A stretch of 64,000 nt of DNA. Source: Heterostelium album PN500 (Eukaryota; Evosea; Eumycetozoa; Acytosteliales; Acytosteliaceae). The first letter of the stretch is position 1, and the number at the start of each line of letters is the position of its first letter. Positions 24,101-34,363 of this stretch are shown here, piece after piece. The notes below the pieces were generated by a model that worked only from the letters and a program-made list of their open reading frames with translations, was not told where the DNA came from and made no database searches. Made by a program: the position numbers and the translations under genes. The DNA lies in contig NW_008805075.1 in NCBI RefSeq assembly GCF_000004825.1, positions 311,788 to 375,787 of the forward strand, in the 5' to 3' direction.

Positions 24101-24345
24101 ATATGGAACCTTTTGTTGTACCCGATCCTTACCTCTCGATCACCGAAGCACATCCCGACGATCAGTATCTCATTGTTGCATGCGATGGAATATGGGATGA
24201 AATAACGGATCAAACCGCTTGTGATATTATATTGAATTCGAAATCATTGAAAGATGCAGCTTACCGACTAAAAGATTTCGCTTACTTCAAAGGATCCGAT
24301 GATAATATTACTGTTATAATTATTGATTTAAAAAAACAACATTGA
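21145..24345 (+). CDS. Leucine-rich-repeat PP2C-type protein phosphatase
   Basis: Mg/Mn-dependent Ser/Thr phosphatase with an LRR array in front, a layout like PHLPP. Two exons (21145-21563, 21627-24345), 1045 residues. Residues 1-140 are a Pro/Ser-rich disordered head. Leucine-rich repeats run from about 160 to 760 (many LTxLDLSxNxLxxLP units), interrupted by an acidic/Asn-rich insert near 230-310. The PP2C domain follows (about 770-1043) with all signature motifs: RRPSMEDAF, LFDGHAG, CGATAAAVLI, GDTRVVLCRNG, RVNGTLAVSRSIGDF, ACDGIWDEITD and GSDDNITV. The metal-binding Asp residues are present, so it should be active. A Ser homopolymer sits just inside the phosphatase domain. Confidence 0.93.
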
Positions 24346-25838
24346 CGCAATTTTTATAATATATAATAAAATTAATCAACATATATATATATTTATTTTA
24401 TATAGTTTTTAAACTCAAAACAACCAATATTTACAATATTATCTGATTCAGATATAATATAACAAATAAATATTACTTCAATATGTGTTATGTTGATTTT
24501 AAATAGATTGATTGATCATGATCACTAATATTCATTTATATTGTATTCTTAAAACTAGACTAGATAGATCTATGCTAAATATTTGTGGTGGTGGTTGGTA
24601 TGATTAAATTAATTTTGTACAAATAAATGTTATTACCAAAAAAAGAGTGATTTAATTAATTAACACACAACACATAAAAATGATGAACTTGTTAACCGAT
24701 TAAAATAAAAAATGAAAGTTTTAAAAAAATTTAATTAAAGTACGTTGGAAAGGAACTAACTATCATGCAAAATATTAATTGATTTCAATTTTTTTTAGAT
24801 TTCTTTTTTTCTTAATATCCAAGACAAAGGTTACATCTTATTAAAGTGAACTTTTAATTTCACATTTTTTCTACAACAGATTATTAAATAACCAGCTTCT
24901 ATATCACCCCCCATTTGTCAACACCTATTTGTGTATTAATAGTTTAAGCATTGAACACCATTGAATTTAGTTTCAACAAACTGGACTACATAACCTCAAA
25001 GAGAGGTCTTCAATAATAACAACAACAATAATAATATTAGATCTATTTTAGACTTAATAATAATATTAATTAAATTATGTTTATTGTTTTTCTTTCAAAC
25101 TAAATCAATAAAAAAAAAAAACAATAATAATAAATTAATAAATAAACACACCGAAATACGCATATAAATAATTAATTGCTAATTATTATTTATATAGTAT
25201 AGTTAATTCTTTATATATATATATAGTATATTAGAATATAGTAATTTATCATTAATAAACCAATGATATTAATAACATCATATCTTTAAATAAATAATAA
25301 CCACTAAACATTAATAACACACAACTATTCAATAACTATTTTACTATAATACTACGATTATATATTTTTTTATATTGATATTAATAAAACAAAAACAACA
25401 AAAAGAAATTAAACAATAATATCATATAACAACATAACAACTTAAAAACAGTCTTTGTCAGTTCGTTAGTTAATTTAAATTTAGATTGTCGATATATATT
25501 ATTATCCTAGGTATTATATTGTTTTTTTAATTTAAAAATCAAAAACGAATAGCAAGAGACTTCTTTTTTTTTTTTTTTTTGATTTTTATTTTGCGAGTCA
25601 AGTTATTTTTATTCATAGCATTATAACCTAATAATAATCAAGATATACTACATCGTTTGTTTCTACTATTTTTCCTTTATTGTTTTTTTTGATGTGTGCC
25701 TCATATGAACTTAATATTGATCAATCAAATTAATAATATCAACAACAACAACAATAAACAACACCTTCATCATCGACCCAAACATCATCAACATCATCTA
25801 TAACGACAAGACAATATAAAAAACAAAAAAAATCAAGC
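24346..25838. other. Intergenic, AT-rich, no gene seen
   Basis: About 1.5 kb, very AT-rich, with (TA)n tracts near 24378-24392 and 25211-25224 and a T run near 25564-25580. No coding frame or RNA gene is recognised. Confidence 0.6.
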
Positions 25839-28800
25839 ATGCTGATAACAAATTGTCGATATAACAACAAAAATGTCTTGATTTTTATACTATTATTTTT
25901 ATCTTTAAATTTTATATTTATTAATGGTAGGTAGTTAATTAGTAACCTTATTAATAAGGTAATATATGATAGATATATATAAGCTAATAATAATTATAAC
26001 ATTATTGTTATTGTTACAATTACAAAAAAGGTGTACCAAAACCAAATCCAGATTTTCCAATTTTTTCAGAGAGAAGATCTGTTTTCTTTATCGATTGGAT
26101 GAATGTGTATCCGCAAGATAAGAATGTACAATTAACTGTTTTACATCATATTTATATCACTCCGAATTGGAATATTCGTAAGGATGGCTTTGATGTGTTT
26201 CAATATGACCGTGTCACTGTGAAGGAGAATACTACTACCTTCAAGTGTGTGATGTCGTATGACTCTGGTGTCTATTCGTTCATTCAACAGGATGCACTGA
26301 ACACCGGCTACAATGTGCAGAGCAGGCTGTTCAACCTGACGGTGGGCGGCGCCGAAGACTCTGAGACGCTGAGGCTGGTCGACGGCGACGGAGCGCGACT
26401 AGTCATCAGCGGCCAGGCATTCCAGACACAGCCAACCGTGGAATGGGGCATCATAGAGCAAGACGACGAAGCAGTATCGAGCGGGCGCATCGAGCCGTTT
26501 ATAGCGCGAGCACCCACCACCAGCCTGCATCACTATATCACCTTTGATAAGATAGAGATCAACAGCAAGCGACGAACTACCACCTTCAAAGGCTTGGCGA
26601 TCACAGGCGAGCCCGGTGAATATCAAATTGGATTTGTCGACGCCGACACCTGTGAGATTGTGTTGGTGAGCGAACCGATACGCGTCGTGTCAATGTGGTA
26701 CGGTATCATTACTATGTGTTCAATGTCGACGCTCGTCTCACTGTTTGTATTCGTGTTGGGACTGACAATCCGATTGATAACGGCATCGCGCAGAACCAAC
26801 ACAAAACTGAGCAACTTTTTCAAATCTTTCAACATCTCCATTCTCATCAACAACATCGATACAGTTTTGGAAGGACGTGGAACCGAATCACTTCAAAACT
26901 ATTTCAAGTTTCTAAGATTATCGATCATACAATCAGTGGTATTAGCATTACTTGGATTGGTTCTATTAATTCCAATTAGTTTAGCAGGTGATAATTCTCT
27001 ATTTGATATTTATTTATTAACACAAGCTAATTGGTAAGATCTTATCAAAAGAATAATAATTCCAAATTTACTAACATTCAAATTAAAATTTATTTAGGCA
27101 ATTTGATTCATCAAGATTATTTGTTTATCAGGTTGCATTTCTATTAGTATTTATTTCAATTATTATATTATATTCAAGATTCAATGGTGAAAGAGTTTAT
27201 AGTCAACATGATTCCAATCATTTGGTAACTTCCAGAACTGTATTGCTGAAGGGTTTACCTAAATCATTGGTAGATTGTACTATTTTAAATGAATACCTAC
27301 AAACTTCATATTCAAGTAACTATCCAAACGACGTTGATAATTAGGAAAATCACCAACTAATATATTTATTTTCATTATTTTATAGAGGGAATATTTTCAC
27401 TTTCAATTATATTGGAAAAAGAATATGAAAGATATGCAAAGATTTTAGATTTAGATGGACTATCGGAAACTATCATTCAGATCGATGGCGATAAAATAGA
27501 TGCACCACTGAGGTCTACAGGACAGGCATTCGTAACATTCAGTTGTGTATCGGATGCACATCAATTTCAAACACAATACTCACCGCACAAATGGAGTTGG
27601 GCAAAGGCAATGGCACCTACACCACCAGCCAAATACGAAGTCGAACTGCAAATCAAACAGTGGAAAGCATATTCAGTACCAAGAGTATCGGATATCATGT
27701 GGACAAAACTACACAGTCCATCGAATCAACATAGTACATCGTTTACTTTATTCCTACTGGCTCTATCGTTTTTACTATCAATGTCATTTTCATTTCTAGC
27801 TGCTTTTATACATGATTCTCAATTTGGTAGAGTAAGTAGTAGTAAACAAAAGTTTATGATTAATATTGTAATTTTTCTAATTATTATTTTCTTTTTTTTT
27901 ATATATAGTTGAGTCCAAATATAATTAATATTCAAACAGATCCAATTGGAATTACATCATCTAGCTTCTTTATATATACTTTTATTCCATGTAATATGTT
28001 GTTGTTTTTGAATAGAGTGTTACCATGTGTGGTCAAAGGTATCTTTGAGAAATCCAATTCTTTCGTTAGAAGTTCATTGAAGAGTAAGATTATGCTGACT
28101 ACATTCTATGTACAGACTCTATCGATCGTTGGCGTGCCTACCATCTACTACTCTATCATGACAGCCTATCCTTTCTTTACAACAAGAAATGAATTCTTTT
28201 ATCCTTCAAATTTCTTTAGAACAGGAGGTAAGTTAAAAAACAACAATATTACTAAAGAAAAGAACATTATTCTTATTAAATGTATATCTTTTATCACTAT
28301 TTAGGAATGTTTTATACACTATTTATTATATACTATGCTATTGTAACACCATTTTTAGATTCATCAAGAATCTATTCATCGATAGCAAATTTGATCAAAT
28401 TCAGTAAGAAAAAGGATCAAGCTTTAATTAATGAAAGATTCTTGGATATTTCAACTCAATATATTAATATTTTATTATTGGTAAGGAATATAACTTTATC
28501 TATTTAAATTAATATTAATATTATTATTATTATTTATCAATAGATGTTAATGGTATCGATTTACGCTCCTATATTCCCATTATTATTTTTAATGACTTTA
28601 ATCTACTTGATAAAGAAATACTTTTTCGATAAATATACAATAATAACATCAAAGATAAAGAGTCCACCTTCCGATCGATTGTTGGTGGAACCACTTCAAC
28701 ATTGTATTTGGTTTGTTTTGACTAGTGCCTGTCTGTTCCACCTGTTCTATGTGTTTATCATCGATAGAAGCGATCTACTGTTTATCTATGGATTCTTGTT

Positions 28801-29266
28801 CATCATTGGCTTGGGAAGATACATCCCGTCTTGCTCGAGAAGCTTGTGCTATGGTGTATGCGATGGTGCAGTTCTACCTTGCGTGGATTCCGATATTAAG
28901 CTATTCAAACTGTTTGAGGAAGGCGATGACAGTGACGATGAAACAAGGGGCAACGTTAATAATACCAATGAAAAGTATTCAATGGCCACTCGTGACGACG
29001 ACGGTGTTGTGGCAATCGAGATGAAAGACTATGACAACGACGAAGACGAAGACGACAACGAAAATGGACACGGCAACAGAAAACTCATGAACTCACAGAT
29101 GACTTTGAATATCAAACAAAACTATGCAGTGGAGGGTGGACAAAGAGGATTCTTCTCTGCACTATTCAGTAATAGATATCAACTTCCTTCACCAAAGGCA
29201 ATCACTATTAACCAATATACTTCACCACTTTACATTACCGAGCTTTCACATTATACCAGTTTGTAA
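25839..29266 (+). CDS. OSCA/TMEM63 (CSC1, DUF221) family channel with an extra N-terminal ectodomain
   Basis: Multi-pass membrane protein of the OSCA/CSC1/TMEM63 family of mechanically or osmotically gated cation channels. Exons: 25839-25926, 26031-27033, 27098-27315, 27386-27831, 27909-28227, 28305-28480, 28544-29266; 990 residues. Seen: a signal-peptide-like N terminus, then about 215 residues without a membrane segment, the first helix at about 248-272, the cytosolic VLLKGLPKSLVDC block, VSDIMWTKLHSPS before the next helices, and the pore-region helices from exon 4 onward. The C-terminal tail is strongly acidic. The ectodomain before helix 0 is unusual for the family, and part of it (about 26320-26700) is much richer in G+C than the rest. 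Confidence 0.85.
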
Positions 29267-29527
29267 ATAAATATTTGTTTAATATTGTTTGTTTGTTATA
29301 TTTTTTATGGACTTGTCCATAATTTTAAAAAGTTGGTCATCAACATTTTAGTATGAAAAGTCTTTTTGTTTTTCATTAGAATATAATATTTAAAAATAGA
29401 TAGGTCATATATTGATCCATTATTTTTAATATTAAATTTTATTTATAATTTATTATCGATTACAATGTTAATTCAATAGGTCGCATTAAGAAATATGAAT
29501 ACAATTGAATTGAATTGAATTGTTTGC

Positions 29528-30421
29528 TCATGGGTAGTAGTTTTGATCGACACCCAAACCACTAAAATTATTAATAATAATAATAAAATAATATTAGTTT
29601 ATGATAACAAAAAGGGTATATCTTGTTAAAACTTACCAAACAGTTAAATCACCATTGTATTGCTTAATAGCTGGTGAAGACCAACCACCGAATGGTGAGA
29701 AATCACTGAATGAGGGGTTACCATCGTAGTGAGCGTACCACAATGGGTATTTGGCACCACCGTCCCAGTTACCCATGATTGGCTCCCATTGAGAATATGA
29801 AGTGTAGATACCGACTTTGACACCGGCTTGCGAGGCACCCTCCAACATACTGTTGAAGAAAGCTTGGTTCTCACCTTGGTTGTCGGACCAGTAGGTACCT
29901 GGACCTTCAATATCGAACCAGACCATACCGAAATCGGCATTGTATGACTTGAGGTAGTTGACAGTGTCGACGACTTGACCAGCACCATTACCACATGAGA
30001 AACATGGGAAAATGTAGGCATCAACATATTCCATACCACCATCTCTAGCGTTATAAATACTATAATATTTGATAAAATATTATTATTAATATTTTTGATT
30101 AAAAAAAAAGTCATTGACTAATCTTTCTTTATGTGATCACATCTTACCTGTGTGGACAGTTTGGATCGGTAGCACCAGTTGACATGTAACATCTAATTAT
30201 AGCAAAGGTATATCCGTTGTTCTTGAGACATTGGAAAGCTGGAATATCAGAACCTGAAGAGATATCGACACCAATGGCAGCGTTTGAAACTTGGAAGAGT
30301 GCGATGAAGCACAAAGCGAATACGACAATTTGTCTGTACCTATCATTATGAATTTAAAAAATTTACAATAAGTTCACGACTATTTCTAGTTATAGAGAGT
30401 TATAAAGATAATATCTTACAT
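29528..30421 (-). CDS. Secreted lysozyme, GH25-like (Entamoeba-type)
   Basis: Secreted or phagosomal lysozyme that would cleave bacterial peptidoglycan. Exons on the minus strand: 30421-30420 (first two bases of the ATG), 30339-30148, 30044-29637, 29561-29528; 211 residues. Exon 2 continues as (AT)G TAC AGA CAA..., giving a good signal peptide that ends QVSNA, and the mature part starts AIGVDISSGSDIPAFQC. Seen: the GVDISS aspartate, the WFDIEGPG acidic pair typical of GH25 active sites, and a Cys-rich layout like the lysozymes of Entamoeba and dictyostelids (lyEh type). The start codon is apparently interrupted by a GTAAGA...TAG intron. Family call secure; the start is inferred. Confidence 0.85.
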
Positions 30422-31158
30422 CTTTAAATTTATGAGAATAATAATTTCTGTTTATGAAACCAGAGGAGCTTATAAATGTTGGTATTCGTCTCACCAAGAT
30501 ATTTTAAAAAATAAAAATAAATTTAAAAATCATCAAAACAAAAAAAAAAAAAAAAGATCTCATATTGGTACCTTAACAATGATCTTTTTCTTGCAAGAAA
30601 AAGGGGTTTTTTTTTTTTTTCAAACCAAAAAATCAAATTGGATTCGGATAAAGTATCTCTGGTCTTGAATTTTATAAAAAATCTTAAACTTATTAAAGCT
30701 CATGCCTGGGAAGAATTTTCAAAATGATTTTTTGTACAAGATTAAAAATTTGAAAATAAAAATCTCTTTTTGATGTTAGTTTTTATAAAAATTTGATCAT
30801 AATGAGAAGAGAATTTACAAATTTATTTTTATTTTTTAGTTTTTTATACTTAAAGGATAAAAAAGTTTTACACCGATAAAAAAGATATTTGAAAATATCT
30901 AAAATAAATAAATAATATCCAAATACATTACATGCAGTTCCCATTTATCTCTTTAAAGAATTATTTGTAAAGTTCAATAGATTTTTTTGTAAATATCTAA
31001 AATTATGAATTATTTTTGAGATTTGAACTTACTCATTTAAGGTAATATTACTAATAAAAAAAAAAAAAAAATAAACAAACTTTTAAATTAAAAGGGATTT
31101 TATTTTAACAGTTTATTTTATCGTATTGCGAATTTTCCTCTTCATCATCATCATTATG
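30422..31158. other. Intergenic upstream of the lysozyme gene
   Basis: AT-rich with A and T runs (30540-30555, 30608-30620, 31058-31071). It contains a perfect 20-base palindrome at 30584-30603. No gene is recognised; the 78-codon open frame at 30432-30668 runs through A/T tracts and is not convincing. Confidence 0.55.
30584..30603. repeat. Perfect 20-base palindrome
   Basis: CTTTTTCTTGCAAGAAAAAG reads the same on both strands. It lies about 160 bases upstream of the lysozyme start. It could be a dimeric factor site or chance in A/T-rich DNA; no other copy was noticed in the window. Confidence 0.6.
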
Positions 31159-31257
31159 TTATCTTTTATAAAAGATAATGTAGAGGAAAGAGAAAATTTT
31201 GAAAGAAGATATGTAGTAAATGTATTCTCTGCGATTGTCAATGATATCAATGTTCCA
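31159..31257 (-). pseudogene. Relic of the 3' part of the F-box/LRR gene family
   Basis: About 100 bases match the 3' coding region of the neighbouring gene (31487-31575), sharing long runs such as GTAGTAAATGTATTCTCT and GCGATTGTCAATGATATCAA. The rest of the gene is missing here, so this is a decayed duplicate end in the same orientation. Confidence 0.75.
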
Positions 31258-31361
31258 CAAAACATAAAAAATATCCTCTAAAAGTTTTAGAGTTTTTGAG
31301 GGACATATTTTTTGGGCAAAATAGGAGCACCATTTGCTTTGTTTATTATTATTTTTTTAAT

Positions 31362-32951
31362 TTATTCTTCATCACCATCTTCATCGTCATCAATATCTTC
31401 TTCTTCTTCTTCTTCTTCATCTTCAATATCATCGTTTTCATTAATTGTGTGTTCACCATAATATTCATATGGATCCTTTTTTGTTAAGATAAAAGATAAT
31501 GTTGATGACAGAGAAAGTTTTGAAAGAAGATCTGTAGTAAATGTATTCTCTGCGATTGTCAATGATATCAATGTTTTGTTGAGAGCAAGTGAACTAACGA
31601 ATGAATCTATTGCTTGATTTGTATCACTATTGTTTTCATCTTTGCTATTTATATACTTTGAAAATGTTAAATGGTTGATTGTTTGGTTGTGTTCAAGCAT
31701 TCTTCCAATTGATTTCAATCGATCGAGATTATATGAACGAAGATGTATGCTTTTGATGGTTCTATTCGTATCTGTGTTTGATTGAGAAAACAAAGATTCA
31801 TAGAAATCATCTGATAGCATATTACATGATAATGAAAGTGATTCGAGTGTACCATTGGCTTTCAAAGATGTGAGGAATTCCGATGAAATGAACGTCGTAA
31901 GTTTATTGGAAAGCCTTTTGTGTTTACAAGTATTACCAAGATGAAGATATTTCAATTTGGTGTTGGTTGCAAGTGCCAAACAAAAATTTCGCCAATATTT
32001 CAGGGGAACAAGACCATTATTATCACCACGATCATCATCATCACTATCATCACCTTTCTCTAGAAAATCTACGCATCTACACCATTCCTTCCTAGAAAAA
32101 CCCATAAATAGTCTGAAGAATACATCGGAACTGAATGATTCCAAGATATTGTTCTTTGCAACGAGTACAAGTTCTTTGGCATCAATATGATCGACATGGA
32201 TTAAAAGATGTTGAAGTGATTGTAATTCCAGCAAAAACGAATAGGAGATATGCCTAAAATGTTGTTCACCCAAACAGCCATATTCAAGTTCCAATGAATT
32301 CGTTCTCCATGCCTTTACAAATTGATAGTATTTACTGAGATCAGCATGAACAACATGGATGGCATAGCTATGAATAAACTCCACAAATGATAGATCAATG
32401 TCTTTTTTATACGAAAAGAATTGATGATCTTCAACATGCACTTCAATCTTTAATGAAGGATATTGTTTATGAATTGCCAGAAGAAGGTATGGGTTATTTG
32501 TTATGATGATAAGTCTCTCCAAGTTTGGAAGACTATCGATTGTTTCTTTGAATTCGATATCGTATTTACCTTCGTAATGGATGGTATCCCATGCCCCCAA
32601 GTACAAAGTGTGAATGTTTTGTTTGTTGTATAATGAATACTGACTATCTTGTTTCCTCGATCCAGGCAATTCAAAGTAATATTCAATATTGGAATTGTAC
32701 TTTGTTTTCAATTTTAAATAGATTCGGTTTGTTTGAATCGATATAAACTTGAACCAATTCTTACAAACCAAAGATAGTTCGACATGTGATGAATTTAGAT
32801 TTATCTTCCGGAATAAATCTGAATTCTTATGTCCACTCTTTGGAAGGTTTCTAATGTATGGTACAATGTATTCCTTCAATGTCGATGGAATTCCATTTGA
32901 CATCAAGTATGTCAATATTTTTTGTTGAAGTAAAAATGATAATGTTTGCAT
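31362..32951 (-). CDS. F-box-like/LRR protein with acidic tail (paralogue 1)
   Basis: Single-exon 529-residue protein. The N terminus (LLQQKILTYL, then about 50 residues later VELSLVCKNWFKFIS) looks like a divergent F-box, as in many dictyostelid F-box/LRR-like families. The remainder has irregular leucine-rich repeats (LPNLERLIII, NTKLKYLHLGN, NGTLESLSLSCNML, LNKTLISLTIAENTF). It ends in an Asp/Glu-rich tail. A possible role as an SCF substrate adaptor is inference from the F-box-like start only. It is closely related along nearly its whole length to the gene at 34364-35959; the two differ mainly in the middle and in the acidic tail. Relics of the same family lie at 31159-31257 and 36560-36870. 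Confidence 0.8.
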   Translation of the reverse strand: MQTLSFLLQQKILTYLMSNGIPSTLKEYIVPYIRNLPKSGHKNSDLFRKINLNSSHVELSLVCKNWFKFISIQTNRIYLKLKTKYNSNIEYYFELPGSRKQDSQYSLYNKQNIHTLYLGAWDTIHYEGKYDIEFKETIDSLPNLERLIIITNNPYLLLAIHKQYPSLKIEVHVEDHQFFSYKKDIDLSFVEFIHSYAIHVVHADLSKYYQFVKAWRTNSLELEYGCLGEQHFRHISYSFLLELQSLQHLLIHVDHIDAKELVLVAKNNILESFSSDVFFRLFMGFSRKEWCRCVDFLEKGDDSDDDDRGDNNGLVPLKYWRNFCLALATNTKLKYLHLGNTCKHKRLSNKLTTFISSEFLTSLKANGTLESLSLSCNMLSDDFYESLFSQSNTDTNRTIKSIHLRSYNLDRLKSIGRMLEHNQTINHLTFSKYINSKDENNSDTNQAIDSFVSSLALNKTLISLTIAENTFTTDLLSKLSLSSTLSFILTKKDPYEYYGEHTINENDDIEDEEEEEEEDIDDDEDGDEE

Positions 32952-33018
32952 ATAAATATAATTTTAAAAAACAAAAAAACATCTTAACTAGAAATAAAAG
33001 AGTTTTTTTTAAACAATC

Positions 33019-33186
33019 TTTCAGTTTTTTGTTCAAAAAAAATTATAAATTTCATTTGTAAAAAGAACAAAAAATAATTCTTTTAATTATAACACAAATG
33101 CAAAAAATCAACACACACAAATGCTCACAATTTTTCAGTTTTTTTTGTTCAAAAAAAAATTAATAAAATTTCATTTGTAAAAAGAA
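33019..33186. repeat. Direct repeat of a ~50-base unit, two copies
   Basis: 33019-33067 and 33133-33186 share TTTCAG, a T run, GTTCAAAAAAAA, then TTTCATTTGTAAAAAGAA. They lie just upstream of the F-box/LRR gene start (32951, minus strand), so they may be in its promoter. Otherwise 32952-33380 is AT-rich with nothing recognisable. Confidence 0.65.
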
Positions 33187-33380
33187 GATTGATTTATTTA
33201 CACAAATATATCGAATTCTTGAGATAAATAATGAATAAAATAAAAAAATAAACATAATTCATATATATATTTACAGATATTATTCAAATATCATTAGATT
33301 TTAAATATGAAACTATGTGATTAAAATGAATAATACTAATCCAATAGAGGTAAGATTTTTTTGTTTAAATAGTTTTTGTT

Positions 33381-34191
33381 TTGCGATTTGGTGTAACTGA
33401 TATGTTCATTTTTGGGTATAGTTACAAAAACCAAAGAAAAAAGATGCAGAGAACATTGCCCTTTTTGGTAAAGAATGCGATGTTTCAAAAAAGGAAGTTG
33501 TTGAGCGTTTTTTTTTATAACAATAATTTAAATCGTTCATCAAATAACAATAATACAAATACAACAACTACTACAACAACTACTACTACAACAACTACCA
33601 CAACAACTACTACAAATAATACAAATCCAGTAAGGTTAACTTCAACAAGAAACACACACCGCTCAAAAGCTGGTAAGCTAGTACCAGTAAAAAACTCTTA
33701 TCTCTACAAAGATGTGACTGAGGAAGAGCTTATGCTTTTTCTTGCTATTACGGTACAAAGCCAGGTGGGACATGTCCAATGAATACTATTTTGGCCACAT
33801 TACAACTGGCGATCAAGTTTACATGGTCAGAAACAGATACGAAAAGATTTCATCTTTCTTTATGTTTTCTGAAGCAGTCATACTCAAACTGTGTAGCGCT
33901 CTGAGCACTGTGTATGAAGGATGCCTGGAAAACTCCACATTCATTAGTATCGATGAAACCATGTTGGCCAGAAGAATGAATTGTACTTCAAGAAACGAAA
34001 ATGCTCAAAAGGTCGAGCCTGCCTTCTACACTGTCATTCCTCCGAAGCTACATCCAACAGGAATCTTGGTGTATCATTTGGCCACCAAAATTGATACAGT
34101 TGACGATAAATTTGATGACGTGCATTGCGTCCCATTTATCATTCGTACACTTCCCAAGCATATTGGTTGTGAGCAACCATTTGAAGTTTAA
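33381..34191 (+). mobile_element. piggyBac-type transposase fragment, broken
   Basis: Remnant of a piggyBac-family DNA transposon. The first frame (33381-33782) ends in a block like the start of the transposase core (SYLYKDVTEEELMLFLAITV). A second, overlapping frame (33742-34191) continues it with NRYEKISSFFMFSEAV and STFISIDETMLARR, the latter carrying the first catalytic Asp of the DDE core. The switch of frame near 33740-33780 implies at least one small insertion or deletion. The product stops about where the central core should continue, so the 3' half with the other catalytic acids is missing. The Thr-rich stretch just upstream is a microsatellite. Terminal inverted repeats were not found. 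It lies between the two F-box/LRR paralogues. Confidence 0.75.
33559..33613. repeat. ACA/ACT microsatellite (Thr run)
   Basis: About 18 consecutive ACA or ACT triplets, read as a Thr run in the frame that overlaps the transposase fragment. Triplet runs like this are common in dictyostelid DNA. Confidence 0.85.
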
Positions 34192-34363
34192 ATCATTTGG
34201 GTGTCTTGTGTATCTTTATATTGCGTAGTATTTTAAGAGAGAAATAAATAATTCATCTAGGAGATTGAAGAGTTTAAAAAATTCTAATATACCTTTTTTT
34301 AAAGAAAATATTTTAATTTATTTTAATTTTAATTTTATTTTAATATCCAATTGCAAATAATAT

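Noticed and set aside
31296-31487. Phe/Ile-rich plus-strand frame over the acidic tail of the F-box/LRR gene
   Set aside because: Antisense of GAT/GAA triplet runs; low complexity only.
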